This document shows, one piece after another, positions 35,954 to 45,394 of a stretch of DNA of 64,000 bases. Position 1 is the first letter of the stretch. Every line of letters begins with the position of its first letter. The stretch comes from Rhodoferax sp. (GTDB taxonomy: Bacteria > Pseudomonadota > Gammaproteobacteria > Burkholderiales > Burkholderiaceae_C). The stretch spans positions 434,001 to 498,000 of the forward strand of contig NZ_JABBPD010000008.1 in NCBI RefSeq assembly GCF_012927445.1, given 5' to 3'. A program made the translations under genes and the position numbers. Below the pieces are notes generated by a model that saw nothing but the letters and a program-made list of their open reading frames with translations, was not told where the DNA came from and ran no database searches.

Positions 35954-37501
35954 ATGCAGAACATCACATCTCCGAGTAATGACAACCTATTTGCGGCACT
36001 TCGCGCGGCTTTCCCCCTCCTGCTGGACGAGGTTGCTGTCGAGACGGATAACGGCCTGACTTATTCCTGGCGCGACCTGGAACGCGCCACCGCCATGATG
36101 GCGAATCTGCTGGATTCACTGGGGCTGCCTGACGGTTCCCGTATTGCCGTGCAGGTCGACAAGTCGGTTGAAGCGATGGTGCTGTACCTGGCGACTTTGC
36201 GTGCCGGTTATGTGTTCTTGCCGCTCAACACGGCCTATCAAAGTGCCGAGATCGAGTATTTCATCGGCAATGCCGAGCCGGCCGTGGTGGTGTGCACGGG
36301 CCAGAACTTTGGCTGGATCAGCAAGATTGCCTTCAAGGCCGGCACCCAGCACGTGTTCACCCTCAATGACGACCGCACCGGTTCCTTGTTGGACCGCGCC
36401 GCGCATTGTTCTGACCAACATCCGGTGGCAGTCCGGCACGCCGATGACTTGGCCGCCATTTTGTATACCAGCGGCACCACTGGCCGTTCTAAAGGCGCCA
36501 TGCTGACGCACGGCAATTTGCTGAGCAATGCGCGGGTGTTGAAAGACTACTGGGGCTGGCGCAGCGCCGAGGAGGGCGGTGATGTGCTGATTCACGCTTT
36601 GCCCATCTTCCATGTGCACGGCTTGTTTGTGGCCATTCACGGCGCGCTGCTCAACGGCAGCAAGATGATCTGGCTGAGTAAGTTTGACCCCAAACTGGTG
36701 ATTAAAAAATTGCCCGAGGCCACGGTGTTCATGGGGGTGCCCACGCTTTATGTACGTTTGCTGGCCGAGCCGGGCCTGACCGCTGAGGCAGCTCGCCACA
36801 TGCGACTTTTTATTGCCGGGTCGGCCCCCTTGTCGATTGAAACCTTCACCGAGTGGCAAGAGAGAACCGGGCACACCATTCTGGAGCGTTACGGCATGAG
36901 CGAGACCGCCATGCTCACCTCCAACCCGTATGACGAGACCGACGGTGAGCGCCGTGGTGGCACGGTTGGTTTTGCACTGCCGGGCGTGAGTCTGCGGGTG
37001 CAGGATGAAGCCGGACAGGCCGCGGCCGTGGGCGAGATCGGTGACATCCAGGTCAAGGGGCCCAATGTGTTTCAGGGCTACTGGCGCATGCCCGAAAAAA
37101 CGGCCGAAGAATTCACGGCTGACGGCTACTTCAAAACAGGTGATGTCGGCAAAATTGACGCCCTGGGTTATGTGACGATCGTGGGGCGCAGCAAAGACCT
37201 GATCATCAGTGGCGGCTACAACGTCTATCCGGCCGAAATTGAAGGCTATATCAACGAGTTGTCCGGTGTAATCGAGAGCGCTGTGATTGGCATCCCGCAT
37301 GCGGATTTTGGCGAGATCGGCGTTGCCGTGGTCATTGCCAAGCCAGGGGCCTCACTCGACCCCGTCCAAATCATCGCCAGCCTGAAATCGAAGTTGGCCA
37401 ATTTCAAGGTGCCCAAGCAGTGTTTTGTGGTTGAGGTCCTGCCGCGCAACACCATGGGCAAGGTTCAAAAAAATGTTTTGCGGGCGCAATACGGCTGCTG
37501 A
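35954..37501 (+). CDS. Acyl-CoA synthetase, malonyl-CoA synthase (MatB)-like
   Basis: 515 residues, ANL superfamily. A3 motif AAILYTSGTTGRSKGAMLTH, A5 TILERYGMSETAMLTSNPYD, A7 YFKTGDVGKIDALGYVTIVG, A8 RSKDLIISGGYNVYPAEIEG and the adenylation Lys in PRNTMGKVQKNVLR. The SETAML-x-SNPYD and HVHGLFVAIHGALLNGSKM sequences are typical of malonyl-CoA synthases, but methylmalonate or other short diacids are possible. Begins 47 bp after the enoyl-CoA hydratase gene. Confidence 0.85.
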   Translation: MQNITSPSNDNLFAALRAAFPLLLDEVAVETDNGLTYSWRDLERATAMMANLLDSLGLPDGSRIAVQVDKSVEAMVLYLATLRAGYVFLPLNTAYQSAEIEYFIGNAEPAVVVCTGQNFGWISKIAFKAGTQHVFTLNDDRTGSLLDRAAHCSDQHPVAVRHADDLAAILYTSGTTGRSKGAMLTHGNLLSNARVLKDYWGWRSAEEGGDVLIHALPIFHVHGLFVAIHGALLNGSKMIWLSKFDPKLVIKKLPEATVFMGVPTLYVRLLAEPGLTAEAARHMRLFIAGSAPLSIETFTEWQERTGHTILERYGMSETAMLTSNPYDETDGERRGGTVGFALPGVSLRVQDEAGQAAAVGEIGDIQVKGPNVFQGYWRMPEKTAEEFTADGYFKTGDVGKIDALGYVTIVGRSKDLIISGGYNVYPAEIEGYINELSGVIESAVIGIPHADFGEIGVAVVIAKPGASLDPVQIIASLKSKLANFKVPKQCFVVEVLPRNTMGKVQKNVLRAQYGC

Positions 37502-37515
37502 GTAGCCATGAATTT

Positions 37516-37563
37516 GCTACCCAATTCTTGGCTTGATACGCATGCCTTACGGGGCTGTCTGCC
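37516..37563 (+). repeat. Dispersed repeat copy 10 (degenerate, intergenic)
   Basis: GCTACCCAATTCTTGGCTTG, ATACGCATG, TTACGGGGCTGTCTGCC aligns without large gaps to copy 2. It fills the space between two convergent stop codons. Confidence 0.4.
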
Positions 37564-38007
37564 TCAACGTAGCACAAGAACCGGAACGTGAGAGTGCGTC
37601 AGCACCTGCTGAGTTTCGCTGCCAAGCAGCAAACGTTTGATACCACGGCGTCCATGGGACGCCATCACGATCAAATCGCATTTGTGTTTTTTTGCGGCAG
37701 CGATGACAGCATCCGACACCAGGTCGGACTTGACCGTGATGGCCTTGGTCTTGACACCTTTTGCCAGCGCGGCCTTCTGAACTGCATCAACGATGGCTTG
37801 CCCATCCTCGGCCCATTGCTTCTCTACCCGGCTGACCTCTGCCGCTTGCAAGGCCAAGCCGCCCTCAAAATAGCTTTGCGGGTAACGCGGAACTACTTTT
37901 AAAGCCACCAACTCTGCGTTTGCCAGCGCTGCCAGCGCAATGGCGCTGGTGACCGCTTTTTTTGACAAGGTAGAGCCATCGGTGGCGACAAGAATTCGTT
38001 GGTACAT
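37564..38007 (-). CDS. Universal stress protein (UspA family)
   Basis: 147 residues starting MYQRILVATDGSTLSKKAVT; 15 upstream in-frame codons are unlikely. ATP-binding type signature VMASHGRRGIKRLLLGSETQ followed by VLTHSHVPVLVLR, with G-2x-G-9x-G(S) intact, so it probably binds ATP. Members commonly lie near anaerobic or microaerobic respiration genes; here ccoI is divergent 107 bp away. Confidence 0.93.
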   Translation of the reverse strand: MYQRILVATDGSTLSKKAVTSAIALAALANAELVALKVVPRYPQSYFEGGLALQAAEVSRVEKQWAEDGQAIVDAVQKAALAKGVKTKAITVKSDLVSDAVIAAAKKHKCDLIVMASHGRRGIKRLLLGSETQQVLTHSHVPVLVLR

Positions 38008-38114
38008 GAATAGCTCCTGATTTGAGGTAAGTGGCAAGCTTACTCTGGTCACCCTTTGTCGTCCTGATTTTCGTCAAGTAAACTGCGCTGCTTGACGGGC
38101 ACCCCCAAAACCTA

Positions 38115-40463
38115 ATGACCAACGATCGTTCTGCCGCTTCAGTTTCGGCTCAAAACCATTTTTTTGACGTAAGCAGCAAAGGAAAAATGGAGTCGCCTGC
38201 TGCAGGTTCGGATTCGGACGTCTTGCATCTATTGGACGACCAACAAGAGTGGTCCGTCTTTAGTCGTCCTGACCCCCGCAATGTTGATTGCTGGGAGTCC
38301 AACCTCATGATCGAAGGCATGCATTGCGCAGCCTGTGCCTTGACTATTGAGGATGTGTTGCTGAAAGTGCCCGGCGTGCTCAAAGCCGAAGTGGGTGCCG
38401 GCAGTCACCGTGCGCGCGTGCTCTGGTCTTCTGATGTGGCCCGGCCATCCGACTGGATGCGTGCTATTCAAACTGCCGGGTACCGTGCCGTGCCCGCCAA
38501 CGATGCCTTTGCCCGTGAACGCCGCAAGAGCGAAGCGCGCAAGGCGCTATGGCGCATGCTGGTCGCAGGGCTTTGCATGATGCAAGTGATGATGTACGCC
38601 TATCCGGCCTACGTTGCAAAACCCGGGGATTTGACGGCCGAGATGGAGCAGTTGTTGCGTTGGGCCTCTTGGGTGTTGACCCTGCCCGTTGTCCTGTTCT
38701 CATGCGGACCGTTTTTTAGCAATGCATTGCGTGACATTGTGCAGCGCCGCGTGAGCATGGATTTGCCGGTGGCTTTGGGGATGCTGATTACGTTTGTGGT
38801 CAGTACCGCGGGCACTTTTGATCCGCAGGGGATTTTTGGGCGCGAGGTGTATTTCGACTCGCTCACCATGTTTGTTTTCTTCCTGCTGTCGGGGCGCTGG
38901 CTGGAGTTGCGCTTGCGTGACCGAACGGCTGGGGCACTGGAAGCGCTGATGAACCGGCTGCCCGACAGTGTGGCGCGTCTGCGCGAAGACGGTACCTATG
39001 AACTGGTGCCGGTACGCCGATTGATGCCCGGAGATGTCATTCGCATCTTGCCCGGTGAGACATTCCCCGCTGATGCGGTGGTGCTGCAAGGCGACACGAT
39101 GGTCGATGAGGCGCTGCTCACCGGCGAGTCGCGGCCGGTATCGCGTGGTGTTGGCGGCAAAGTGATTGCTGGCAGCCATAACCTTTCATCAGTGATTCAG
39201 GCTCGTGTCGAGCGAACGGGCGATCAAACCCGCTTCGCCCAAATTGTGGCACTGATGGAAAGCGCCTCAACGACCAAGCCAACGTTGGCCCGCTTGGCGG
39301 ATCGGATTGCCAAGCCGTTCCTGATTGCGGTCCTGTTGGCGGCCGGTTTGGCTTGTGCTTTTTGGTGGGCACGGGACCCCGAACATGCGCTGATGGTCGC
39401 AGTGGCGGTGCTGGTCGTGACCTGTCCCTGTGCTTTGTCTCTGGCAACGCCAGCTGCCATGCTGGCCGCGGCAGGAGCCTTGGCGCGCAAGGGGGTTCTG
39501 GTGCGTCAGCTGGAAGCCTTTGAAGCCATGGCTTCAATTGACACGGTGATGTTTGATAAAACGGGAACCTTGACACGAGACGCCATGGTGCTGGGATCGA
39601 CCCAAGTGCGAGAGGACTTCACCGCTGCACAAGTTCTGGCGATGGCCGCTGCGTTGGCACAACACTCGCTTCACCCGGTATCGCGGGCGCTGCTTGCTGC
39701 GGCAGGAACTGCCTCGACTTGGAAGGCGGACGCCGTACAGGAGGTCGCAGGAGGCGGGGTATCCGGTCGGGTCTGGTCGGGGGATCCTTTTTTGACATCG
39801 ACTGATTTACGGCTTGGTTCCGCCGCTTTTTGCGGCGTTGAATCAAACCGGACGGATTCGTTGCAGGCTTATTTAAGTGACGAGCGTGGCTGGTTGGCCA
39901 CGTTCGCACTTCTGGAGGATGTACGACCGGATGCGATGGACACGGTGGCGGCACTTCAACGTGAAGGTATTGCGGTGCACCTGTTGTCTGGCGACAGTGC
40001 GAAGGCAGCGGCGCGTGTCGCAGCGCAGGTGGGTATCACCGAATTTCAAGGAAATTGCTCGCCTCAAGACAAGCTGGATTTTTTGCGCAATGCCCAGCAG
40101 AACGGCCGCAAGGTCGCCGTGGTGGGTGACGGGCTTAACGACGGCCCGGTGCTGGCCGGTGCCCATGTGTCATTTGCTTTCGGTAAAGCCGTGCCATTGG
40201 CGCAGGCGCAGGCAGATTTCTTGGTGTTGGGTGATCAACTCACTGCTGTCGTGAAAACATTAAGCATGGCCCGGAAAACCCTTCGTGTTGTGCGGCAAAA
40301 TCTATGGTGGGCAGCAATTTATAACGCAGTGTGCGTACCTCTGGCCATTGCCGGGTTGCTTCCGGCCTGGCTGGCGGGTCTTGGCATGGCTCTTAGCTCA
40401 TTATTGGTCGTTCTGAATGCCTTGCGGCTGTCGAACAGTGGCAAATCACAGGAGAAAGTTTGA
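38115..40463 (+). CDS. ccoI: Copper-translocating P-type ATPase for cbb3 oxidase assembly
   Basis: 782 residues. CcoI/FixI-type CopA2 ATPase that exports Cu for CuB of cbb3 oxidase. Metal-binding domain GMHCAACALTIEDVL near residue 68, membrane CPC in VTCPCALSLATPAAM, phosphorylation site DKTGTLTRD, and hinge VVGDGLNDGPVLAGAHVSFA. A long N-terminal extension precedes the HMA domain. The stop overlaps the ccoS start (TGATG). Confidence 0.94.
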   Translation: MTNDRSAASVSAQNHFFDVSSKGKMESPAAGSDSDVLHLLDDQQEWSVFSRPDPRNVDCWESNLMIEGMHCAACALTIEDVLLKVPGVLKAEVGAGSHRARVLWSSDVARPSDWMRAIQTAGYRAVPANDAFARERRKSEARKALWRMLVAGLCMMQVMMYAYPAYVAKPGDLTAEMEQLLRWASWVLTLPVVLFSCGPFFSNALRDIVQRRVSMDLPVALGMLITFVVSTAGTFDPQGIFGREVYFDSLTMFVFFLLSGRWLELRLRDRTAGALEALMNRLPDSVARLREDGTYELVPVRRLMPGDVIRILPGETFPADAVVLQGDTMVDEALLTGESRPVSRGVGGKVIAGSHNLSSVIQARVERTGDQTRFAQIVALMESASTTKPTLARLADRIAKPFLIAVLLAAGLACAFWWARDPEHALMVAVAVLVVTCPCALSLATPAAMLAAAGALARKGVLVRQLEAFEAMASIDTVMFDKTGTLTRDAMVLGSTQVREDFTAAQVLAMAAALAQHSLHPVSRALLAAAGTASTWKADAVQEVAGGGVSGRVWSGDPFLTSTDLRLGSAAFCGVESNRTDSLQAYLSDERGWLATFALLEDVRPDAMDTVAALQREGIAVHLLSGDSAKAAARVAAQVGITEFQGNCSPQDKLDFLRNAQQNGRKVAVVGDGLNDGPVLAGAHVSFAFGKAVPLAQAQADFLVLGDQLTAVVKTLSMARKTLRVVRQNLWWAAIYNAVCVPLAIAGLLPAWLAGLGMALSSLLVVLNALRLSNSGKSQEKV

Positions 40464-40600
40464 TGGATATTCTTTATTTGTTGATTCCACTGTCGGTCAT
40501 TCTTGTGTTTTTCATTCTTGGCGGACTGTGGTGGGCCATTTACCGTGGTCAATTCGAAGATATCGAGTCTGAAGGTGAGCGAATTCTTAAGGATTCATAA
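40463..40600 (+). CDS. ccoS: Cytochrome cbb3 oxidase maturation protein CcoS
   Basis: 45 residues: MDILYLLIPLSVILVFFILG, then GLWWAIYRGQFEDIESEGER, a single membrane helix followed by the conserved W-A-xx-GQFxDLExxG motif. Needed for insertion of cofactors into CcoN. It begins within the ccoI stop (ATG at 40463) after GGAGAAAG, so it is translationally coupled. Confidence 0.93.
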   Translation: MDILYLLIPLSVILVFFILGGLWWAIYRGQFEDIESEGERILKDS

Positions 40601-40616
40601 GAATTCCTTTCAAGGG

Positions 40617-40630
40617 TTGATGTGTGTCAA
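40617..40630 (+). promoter_or_regulatory. FNR/Anr box upstream of ccoN
   Basis: TTGATGTGTGTCAA: TTGAT-N4-GTCAA, one mismatch from the TTGAT-N4-ATCAA consensus, 57 bp before the ccoN start. Predicts activation of ccoNOQP by Fnr at low oxygen; fnr itself is encoded at 46.0 kb. Confidence 0.8.
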
Positions 40631-40687
40631 AAGGTATCCGGGTTTGCCATGGGAAACTCGCTCCAAACTAACTGAGAAGAGGTGAAA

Positions 40688-42130
40688 ATGATATTTCCTA
40701 ATTCGCTAGCAACTACCTACAACGATAAAGTTGTTAGGCAGTTTGCCATCATGACCGTCGTCTGGGGCGTGGTTGGCATGCTGGTCGGCGTGATCATCGC
40801 CGCCCAGTTGACGTGGCCTGAGCTTAATTTAGGCATTCCATGGTTGACTTACGGACGGTTGCGTCCGCTGCACACCAATGCGGTGATTTTTGCGTTTGGT
40901 GGCTGTGGCTTGTTTGCCAGCGCCTATTACGTAGCGCAACGCACTTGTCATGTGCGACTGTTCGGCGACAAGCTGGCCGCATTTACATTTTGGGGCTGGC
41001 AGCTGGTCATCGTTGCTGCAGCCATTTCTCTGCCATTGGGTTTCACCGAAGGCAAAGAATACGCTGAGCTCGAGTGGCCCATCGACATTTTGATCACCCT
41101 GGTCTGGGTGTCATTTGCGATCGTGTTCTTCGGCACTATCGGCACCCGAAAAGTTCGCCATATTTATGTGGCTAACTGGTTTTTTGGTGCTTTCATCATT
41201 GCCGTAGCTTTGTTGCACTTGGTTAACAGTGCTGCCATTCCTGCTGGTTACATGAAGTCTTACTCTGCTTATGCAGGTGTGCAGGATGCCATGGTTCAGT
41301 GGTGGTATGGCCACAATGCTGTTGGTTTCTTCCTGACAGCCGGTTTCTTGGGCATGATGTATTACTTCATTCCCAAGCAAGCCGAACGGCCGGTGTACTC
41401 TTATCGCCTGTCTATCGTTCACTTCTGGGCGTTGATCTTCACCTACATGTGGGCGGGTCCTCACCATCTGCATTACACCGCGCTGCCTGACTGGACGCAA
41501 TCTGTAGGCATGGTGTTCTCGCTGATTTTGCTGGCTCCCAGCTGGGGCGGCATGATCAACGGCATCATGACGTTGTCCGGTGCTTGGCACAAACTGCGTG
41601 ATGATCCCATCCTGCGTTTCCTGATTGTGTCGCTCTCGTTCTACGGCATGTCTACCTTTGAAGGTCCGATGATGTCAATCAAGACGGTCAATGCACTGTC
41701 TCATTACACCGACTGGACTGTGGGCCATGTGCATTCCGGCGCCCTGGGTTGGGTTGGTCTTGTGACCATGGGCAGCATGTATTATTTGATTCCGCGCCTG
41801 TTTGGTCAGAAGCAGATGTACAGCGTCAAGGCAATTGAAGTTCACTTCTGGACTGCCACGATTGGTATCGTTATTTACATCGCATCCATGTGGATTGCCG
41901 GTGTGATGCAGGGCCTGATGTGGAGAGCAATCAACACAGACGGTACCTTGACCTACACTTTTGTGGAGTCCGTTAAAGCGACTTTCCCGTTCTATGTGTT
42001 GCGTTTGTTGGGTGGTCTTTTGTATCTCACCGGTATGTTGATCATGCTCTGGAATACATTGAAGACAGCGACCAGCGGCCGCTCTGTCACCGTGACCATT
42101 TTGGCTCCAGTCGCCATTGCCCACGCCTGA
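40688..42130 (+). CDS. ccoN: Cytochrome cbb3 oxidase catalytic subunit I
   Basis: 480 residues from [20 protein letters not shown] (a GTG two codons earlier is less likely). Heme-copper oxidase of the C family: about 12 helices; [14 protein letters not shown] carries the low-spin heme His, [13 protein letters not shown] the CuB His and Tyr region, [16 protein letters not shown] the CuB histidines, [20 protein letters not shown] the heme ligands. Reduces O2 to water with high affinity. First gene of ccoNOQP after a good ribosome site (AGAAGAGG). Confidence 0.97.
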   Translation: MIFPNSLATTYNDKVVRQFAIMTVVWGVVGMLVGVIIAAQLTWPELNLGIPWLTYGRLRPLHTNAVIFAFGGCGLFASAYYVAQRTCHVRLFGDKLAAFTFWGWQLVIVAAAISLPLGFTEGKEYAELEWPIDILITLVWVSFAIVFFGTIGTRKVRHIYVANWFFGAFIIAVALLHLVNSAAIPAGYMKSYSAYAGVQDAMVQWWYGHNAVGFFLTAGFLGMMYYFIPKQAERPVYSYRLSIVHFWALIFTYMWAGPHHLHYTALPDWTQSVGMVFSLILLAPSWGGMINGIMTLSGAWHKLRDDPILRFLIVSLSFYGMSTFEGPMMSIKTVNALSHYTDWTVGHVHSGALGWVGLVTMGSMYYLIPRLFGQKQMYSVKAIEVHFWTATIGIVIYIASMWIAGVMQGLMWRAINTDGTLTYTFVESVKATFPFYVLRLLGGLLYLTGMLIMLWNTLKTATSGRSVTVTILAPVAIAHA

Positions 42131-42143
42131 GAAAGAAAATACC

Positions 42144-42770
42144 ATGGCAAATAACAATGCAAGCGGCGGTCTGTCGCATGAAAAAATCGAAACCAACAAT
42201 TTCCTGATGATCGTATTGATCCTTGTGGTGTTGCTGGTGGGTGGATTGGTGGAAATTGTTCCCCTGTTCTTCCAAAAGTCCACCACGGAGCCGGTTAAGG
42301 GTCTTATGCCTTACACCGCGCTTCAGTTGGCTGGACGTGACATCTATACCCGTGAGGGTTGCTACAACTGCCACTCGCAGATGATTCGTCCGTTCCGCGC
42401 TGAGACGCTGCGTTATGGACACTATTCTGTAGCGGGTGAATTCGTGTACGACCACCCGTTTCAGTGGGGTAGCAAGCGCACCGGTCCTGATCTTCACCGT
42501 GTCGGTGGCAAGTACAGCGACCAGTGGCATCGTGACCACTTGAATAATCCGCGTGATGTGGTGCCTGAATCCAACATGCCTGCTTATCCCTGGCTTCTCA
42601 AAGACAACGTGGACGCTGAATCTATGCCAGCTCACATGAAGGCTTTGCGGATTGTTGGCGTGCCTTATACCGATGAGCAGATTGCCAAGTCTACGGAAGA
42701 GATCAAGGGCAAGAAAGAAATAGAAGCGGTTATTGCATATTTGCAGGTTTTGGGAACCTTGGTCAAGTAA
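42144..42770 (+). CDS. ccoO: Cytochrome cbb3 oxidase subunit II (mono-heme)
   Basis: 208 residues from [20 protein letters not shown]. One N-terminal membrane helix ([20 protein letters not shown]), then the heme c site [20 protein letters not shown] and a distal Met in [11 protein letters not shown]. Relays electrons from CcoP to CcoN. 13 bp after ccoN. Confidence 0.96.
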   Translation: MANNNASGGLSHEKIETNNFLMIVLILVVLLVGGLVEIVPLFFQKSTTEPVKGLMPYTALQLAGRDIYTREGCYNCHSQMIRPFRAETLRYGHYSVAGEFVYDHPFQWGSKRTGPDLHRVGGKYSDQWHRDHLNNPRDVVPESNMPAYPWLLKDNVDAESMPAHMKALRIVGVPYTDEQIAKSTEEIKGKKEIEAVIAYLQVLGTLVK

Positions 42771-42786
42771 GCGGGAGACGTCTTAT

Positions 42787-42930
42787 ATGGAACTCGATAT
42801 CAACACCCTTCGTTCTATGGCTACGGTGGCCAGCTTCATCACGTTCATCGGAATCATTGTGTGGGCCTATTCCCGCCGAAATGCTGCCGATTTCGAAGAA
42901 GCCGCCAACCTGCCTTTTGAACAAGACTGA
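42787..42930 (+). CDS. ccoQ: Cytochrome cbb3 oxidase subunit CcoQ
   Basis: 47 residues: MELDINTLRSMATVASFITF, then IGIIVWAYSRRNAADFEEAA. One membrane helix and an acidic tail; the YSRRNAADFEEAANLPF motif is typical of CcoQ/FixQ. Stabilises the complex. 16 bp after ccoO. Confidence 0.93.
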   Translation: MELDINTLRSMATVASFITFIGIIVWAYSRRNAADFEEAANLPFEQD

Positions 42931-42954
42931 AGAACCGCATTAAAAGGAAAATAA

Positions 42955-43872
42955 ATGAGCGACTTTAAAAGTAACTTCTGGTCGTTGTACGTCACCGGAA
43001 TCACTGTAGTCAGTATTCTGGCCTGTCTGCTGCTGCTTTGGTTTAGTGGCAAGGCAAAGGCTATGACGGTCAGTGACAATACAACCGGACATGTGTGGGA
43101 TGGCGATTTGCGTGAGATGAACAACCCTTTGCCACGTTGGTGGGCTTGGTTGTTTGTCATTACCATCGTTTTTGCCTTTATTTACCTTAGCCTGTACCCT
43201 GGGCTGGGAACTTACCCTGGTAAATTGGGTTGGACATCTACTGGTCAACACCAGGCCGAAGTTGACAAGGGCAATGCAGAGGTTGCACCCCTGTATGCCA
43301 AGTTTGCGGCTATGAAGCCTGAAGATGTTGCTCAAGATCCGCAGGCTATGGCCATTGGCGAGCGGTTGTTCATGAACAACTGCGCTCAGTGCCATGGCTC
43401 CGATGCCCGGGGCAACAAGGGATTCCCCAACTTAACTGACAATGATTGGTTGGGTGGTGGCACTCCAGAGATCATCAAAGCAAACATAACCAACGGCCGT
43501 AATGGCATGATGCCGCCCATGGCTGCGGCAGTGGGTAATGCGGATGATGTCAAGAATGTTGCTCAGTATGTTTTGAGTCTGTCTGGCAGTCCTCATGATT
43601 CCGTTCAAGCATCGCTTGGTAAATCAAAGTTTACGGCATGCGCAGCTTGTCACGGCATGGATGGCAAGGGTAATCAGGCGTTGGGCGCACCTAACCTGAC
43701 GGATGATATCTGGTTGCACGGTTATGGCGAGGCGGCTATTCTTGCCATGGTTAACAATGGCAAGGTCAACCAGATGCCAGCTCAGGCTGACAAGCTGACT
43801 GAGTCTCAGATTCACGTGTTGGCATCTTATGTGTGGGGTCTCTCTAATAAGAGTGGCGCTACCGCCAAGTAA
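42955..43872 (+). CDS. ccoP: Cytochrome cbb3 oxidase subunit III (di-heme)
   Basis: 305 residues. N-terminal helix (FWSLYVTGITVVSILACLLL), a FixP-type domain (HVWDGDLREMNNPLPRWWAW), a second helix and two heme c sites, FMNNCAQCHGSDARGNKGFP and FTACAACHGMDGKGNQALGA. Accepts electrons from soluble cytochrome c. Codon third positions are visibly less GC-rich than in the following ccoG. Confidence 0.96.
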   Translation: MSDFKSNFWSLYVTGITVVSILACLLLLWFSGKAKAMTVSDNTTGHVWDGDLREMNNPLPRWWAWLFVITIVFAFIYLSLYPGLGTYPGKLGWTSTGQHQAEVDKGNAEVAPLYAKFAAMKPEDVAQDPQAMAIGERLFMNNCAQCHGSDARGNKGFPNLTDNDWLGGGTPEIIKANITNGRNGMMPPMAAAVGNADDVKNVAQYVLSLSGSPHDSVQASLGKSKFTACAACHGMDGKGNQALGAPNLTDDIWLHGYGEAAILAMVNNGKVNQMPAQADKLTESQIHVLASYVWGLSNKSGATAK

Positions 43873-43918
43873 GTTAGCGGCTGATCGTTTGTAAATCAAA
43901 TTCTCACAAGGAATTCAC

Positions 43919-45385
43919 TTGAACAGCAAGGCACCGGGGGCGCGAAAAATCATACCCATCGTCCCAGATGAGGGGTATGAGCCACCGGTTCCGCCGCAAG
44001 CGGCGGAGGAAGTGTTGATTTCACTCTACGCATCGCACGAAAAAATCTACCCGCGCAGCGTCTCGGGCCTGTTCTCCAACTGGCGCTGGGGCATGGTGTT
44101 CCTGACCCAGCTGGTGTTTTATGGCTTGCCCTGGCTCGAATGGGGCCAACGGCAAGCCATCTTGTTTGATCTGGGCAGCCGGCGCTTCTACATCTTTGGC
44201 CTGGTGCTGTACCCGCAGGACTTCATCTACCTGACCGGCATTCTGGTCATCTCCGCGCTCTCGCTGTTTCTGTTCACCGCCGTGGCCGGCCGCCTGTGGT
44301 GCGGCTACGCCTGTCCGCAAACGGTCTACACCGAAATCTTCCTCTGGATCGAAAAGAAGTTTGAAGGCGACCGCTCGGCCCGCATGCGCCGCGACGCCAA
44401 GCCGCTGTCGCTCGACAAAGTCTGGCGCAAAACCGCCAAACACCTGGTCTGGCTGGCGGTGGCGCTGTGGACCGGCTTCACCTTTGTCGGCTACTTCACC
44501 CCGATCAAAGACCTGGGCCTGGAGTTCCTGCAGATGAGCATGAGCTCGTGGGAAGTGTTCTGGACCTTCTTCTACGGCTTTGCCACCTACGGCAACGCCG
44601 GCTTCATGCGCGAGCAGGTCTGCAAACACATGTGCCCGTATGCGCGCTTTCAAAGCGCCATGTTTGACAAAGACACCCTGATCGTCACCTATGACGAGGA
44701 GCGCGGCGAGCCCCGCGGTGCCCGCTCCCGCAAGGCCGATATCACCACGCTGAATCTGGGCGCCTGCGTCGACTGCAGTCTGTGCGTCCAGGTCTGCCCC
44801 ACCGGCATTGACATCCGCAAAGGCCTGCAGTACGAGTGCATTGGTTGCGGCGCCTGCGTCGACGTCTGCGACACGGTGATGGACAAAATGGGCTACGCCC
44901 GCGGCCTGATCAAGTACACCACCGAGAACGCCATGCAGCAGCACTGGACCCAGGCGCAGACCTTTCGTCATGTGCTGCGGCCGCGGGTCTTGGTGTACAC
45001 CGCCATTCTGGCTACCATCGTCATGGCCATGCTGGTCAGCCTGACGCTGCGTACACCATTCAAGGTGAATGTGGTGCGCGACCGCGGCGTCATGGCGCGC
45101 GAAGTGGCCGGTGGCAAGATCGAGAACGTGTACCGTCTGCAGGTGATGAACGCCACCGAGGCGCCGCAACGCTACAAAATCACCGTGACCGGCCTGCCGG
45201 GCCTGGTGGTGGCGTCGGAAGACGTGGTGATGGTCGCCTCGACCGAGGCACGGGTGGTGCCGGTGCGGGTGCAGGCACCGGCGGATGTGGCGGCACCGGG
45301 TTCGCATGCGATGCAGTTTCAGATTGACGCGCTGGACTCGTCCGGTCACTTGACGGAAAAATCGGTTTTCTTGGTTCCTAGATAA
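43919..45385 (+). CDS. ccoG: Cytochrome c oxidase accessory protein CcoG (FixG/RdxA)
   Basis: 488 residues, starting at TTG 43919 after AAGGAA. Membrane Fe-S protein that reduces Cu(II) for cbb3 assembly. Five helices in the first half (RLWCGYACPQTVYTEIFLWI is a family signature), then the ferredoxin-like motifs NLGACVDCSLCVQVCPTGID and YECIGCGACVDVCDTVMDKM, and a C-terminal Ig-like domain. The body of the gene (about 44.02-45.3 kb) has very GC-rich third positions, unlike ccoNOQP before and ccoH after. Confidence 0.95.
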   Translation: MNSKAPGARKIIPIVPDEGYEPPVPPQAAEEVLISLYASHEKIYPRSVSGLFSNWRWGMVFLTQLVFYGLPWLEWGQRQAILFDLGSRRFYIFGLVLYPQDFIYLTGILVISALSLFLFTAVAGRLWCGYACPQTVYTEIFLWIEKKFEGDRSARMRRDAKPLSLDKVWRKTAKHLVWLAVALWTGFTFVGYFTPIKDLGLEFLQMSMSSWEVFWTFFYGFATYGNAGFMREQVCKHMCPYARFQSAMFDKDTLIVTYDEERGEPRGARSRKADITTLNLGACVDCSLCVQVCPTGIDIRKGLQYECIGCGACVDVCDTVMDKMGYARGLIKYTTENAMQQHWTQAQTFRHVLRPRVLVYTAILATIVMAMLVSLTLRTPFKVNVVRDRGVMAREVAGGKIENVYRLQVMNATEAPQRYKITVTGLPGLVVASEDVVMVASTEARVVPVRVQAPADVAAPGSHAMQFQIDALDSSGHLTEKSVFLVPR

Positions 45386-45394
45386 GGATTGGTT

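Noticed and set aside
36116-37300. Long minus-strand open frame (394 codons) opposite the MatB-like gene
   Set aside because: Shadow of a well-supported ligase; no motifs, His/Gly/Val-rich translation.
44021-45349. Long minus-strand open frame (442 codons) opposite ccoG
   Set aside because: Produced by the unusually GC-rich third positions of ccoG; translation is His/Gln/Ala-rich without motifs.
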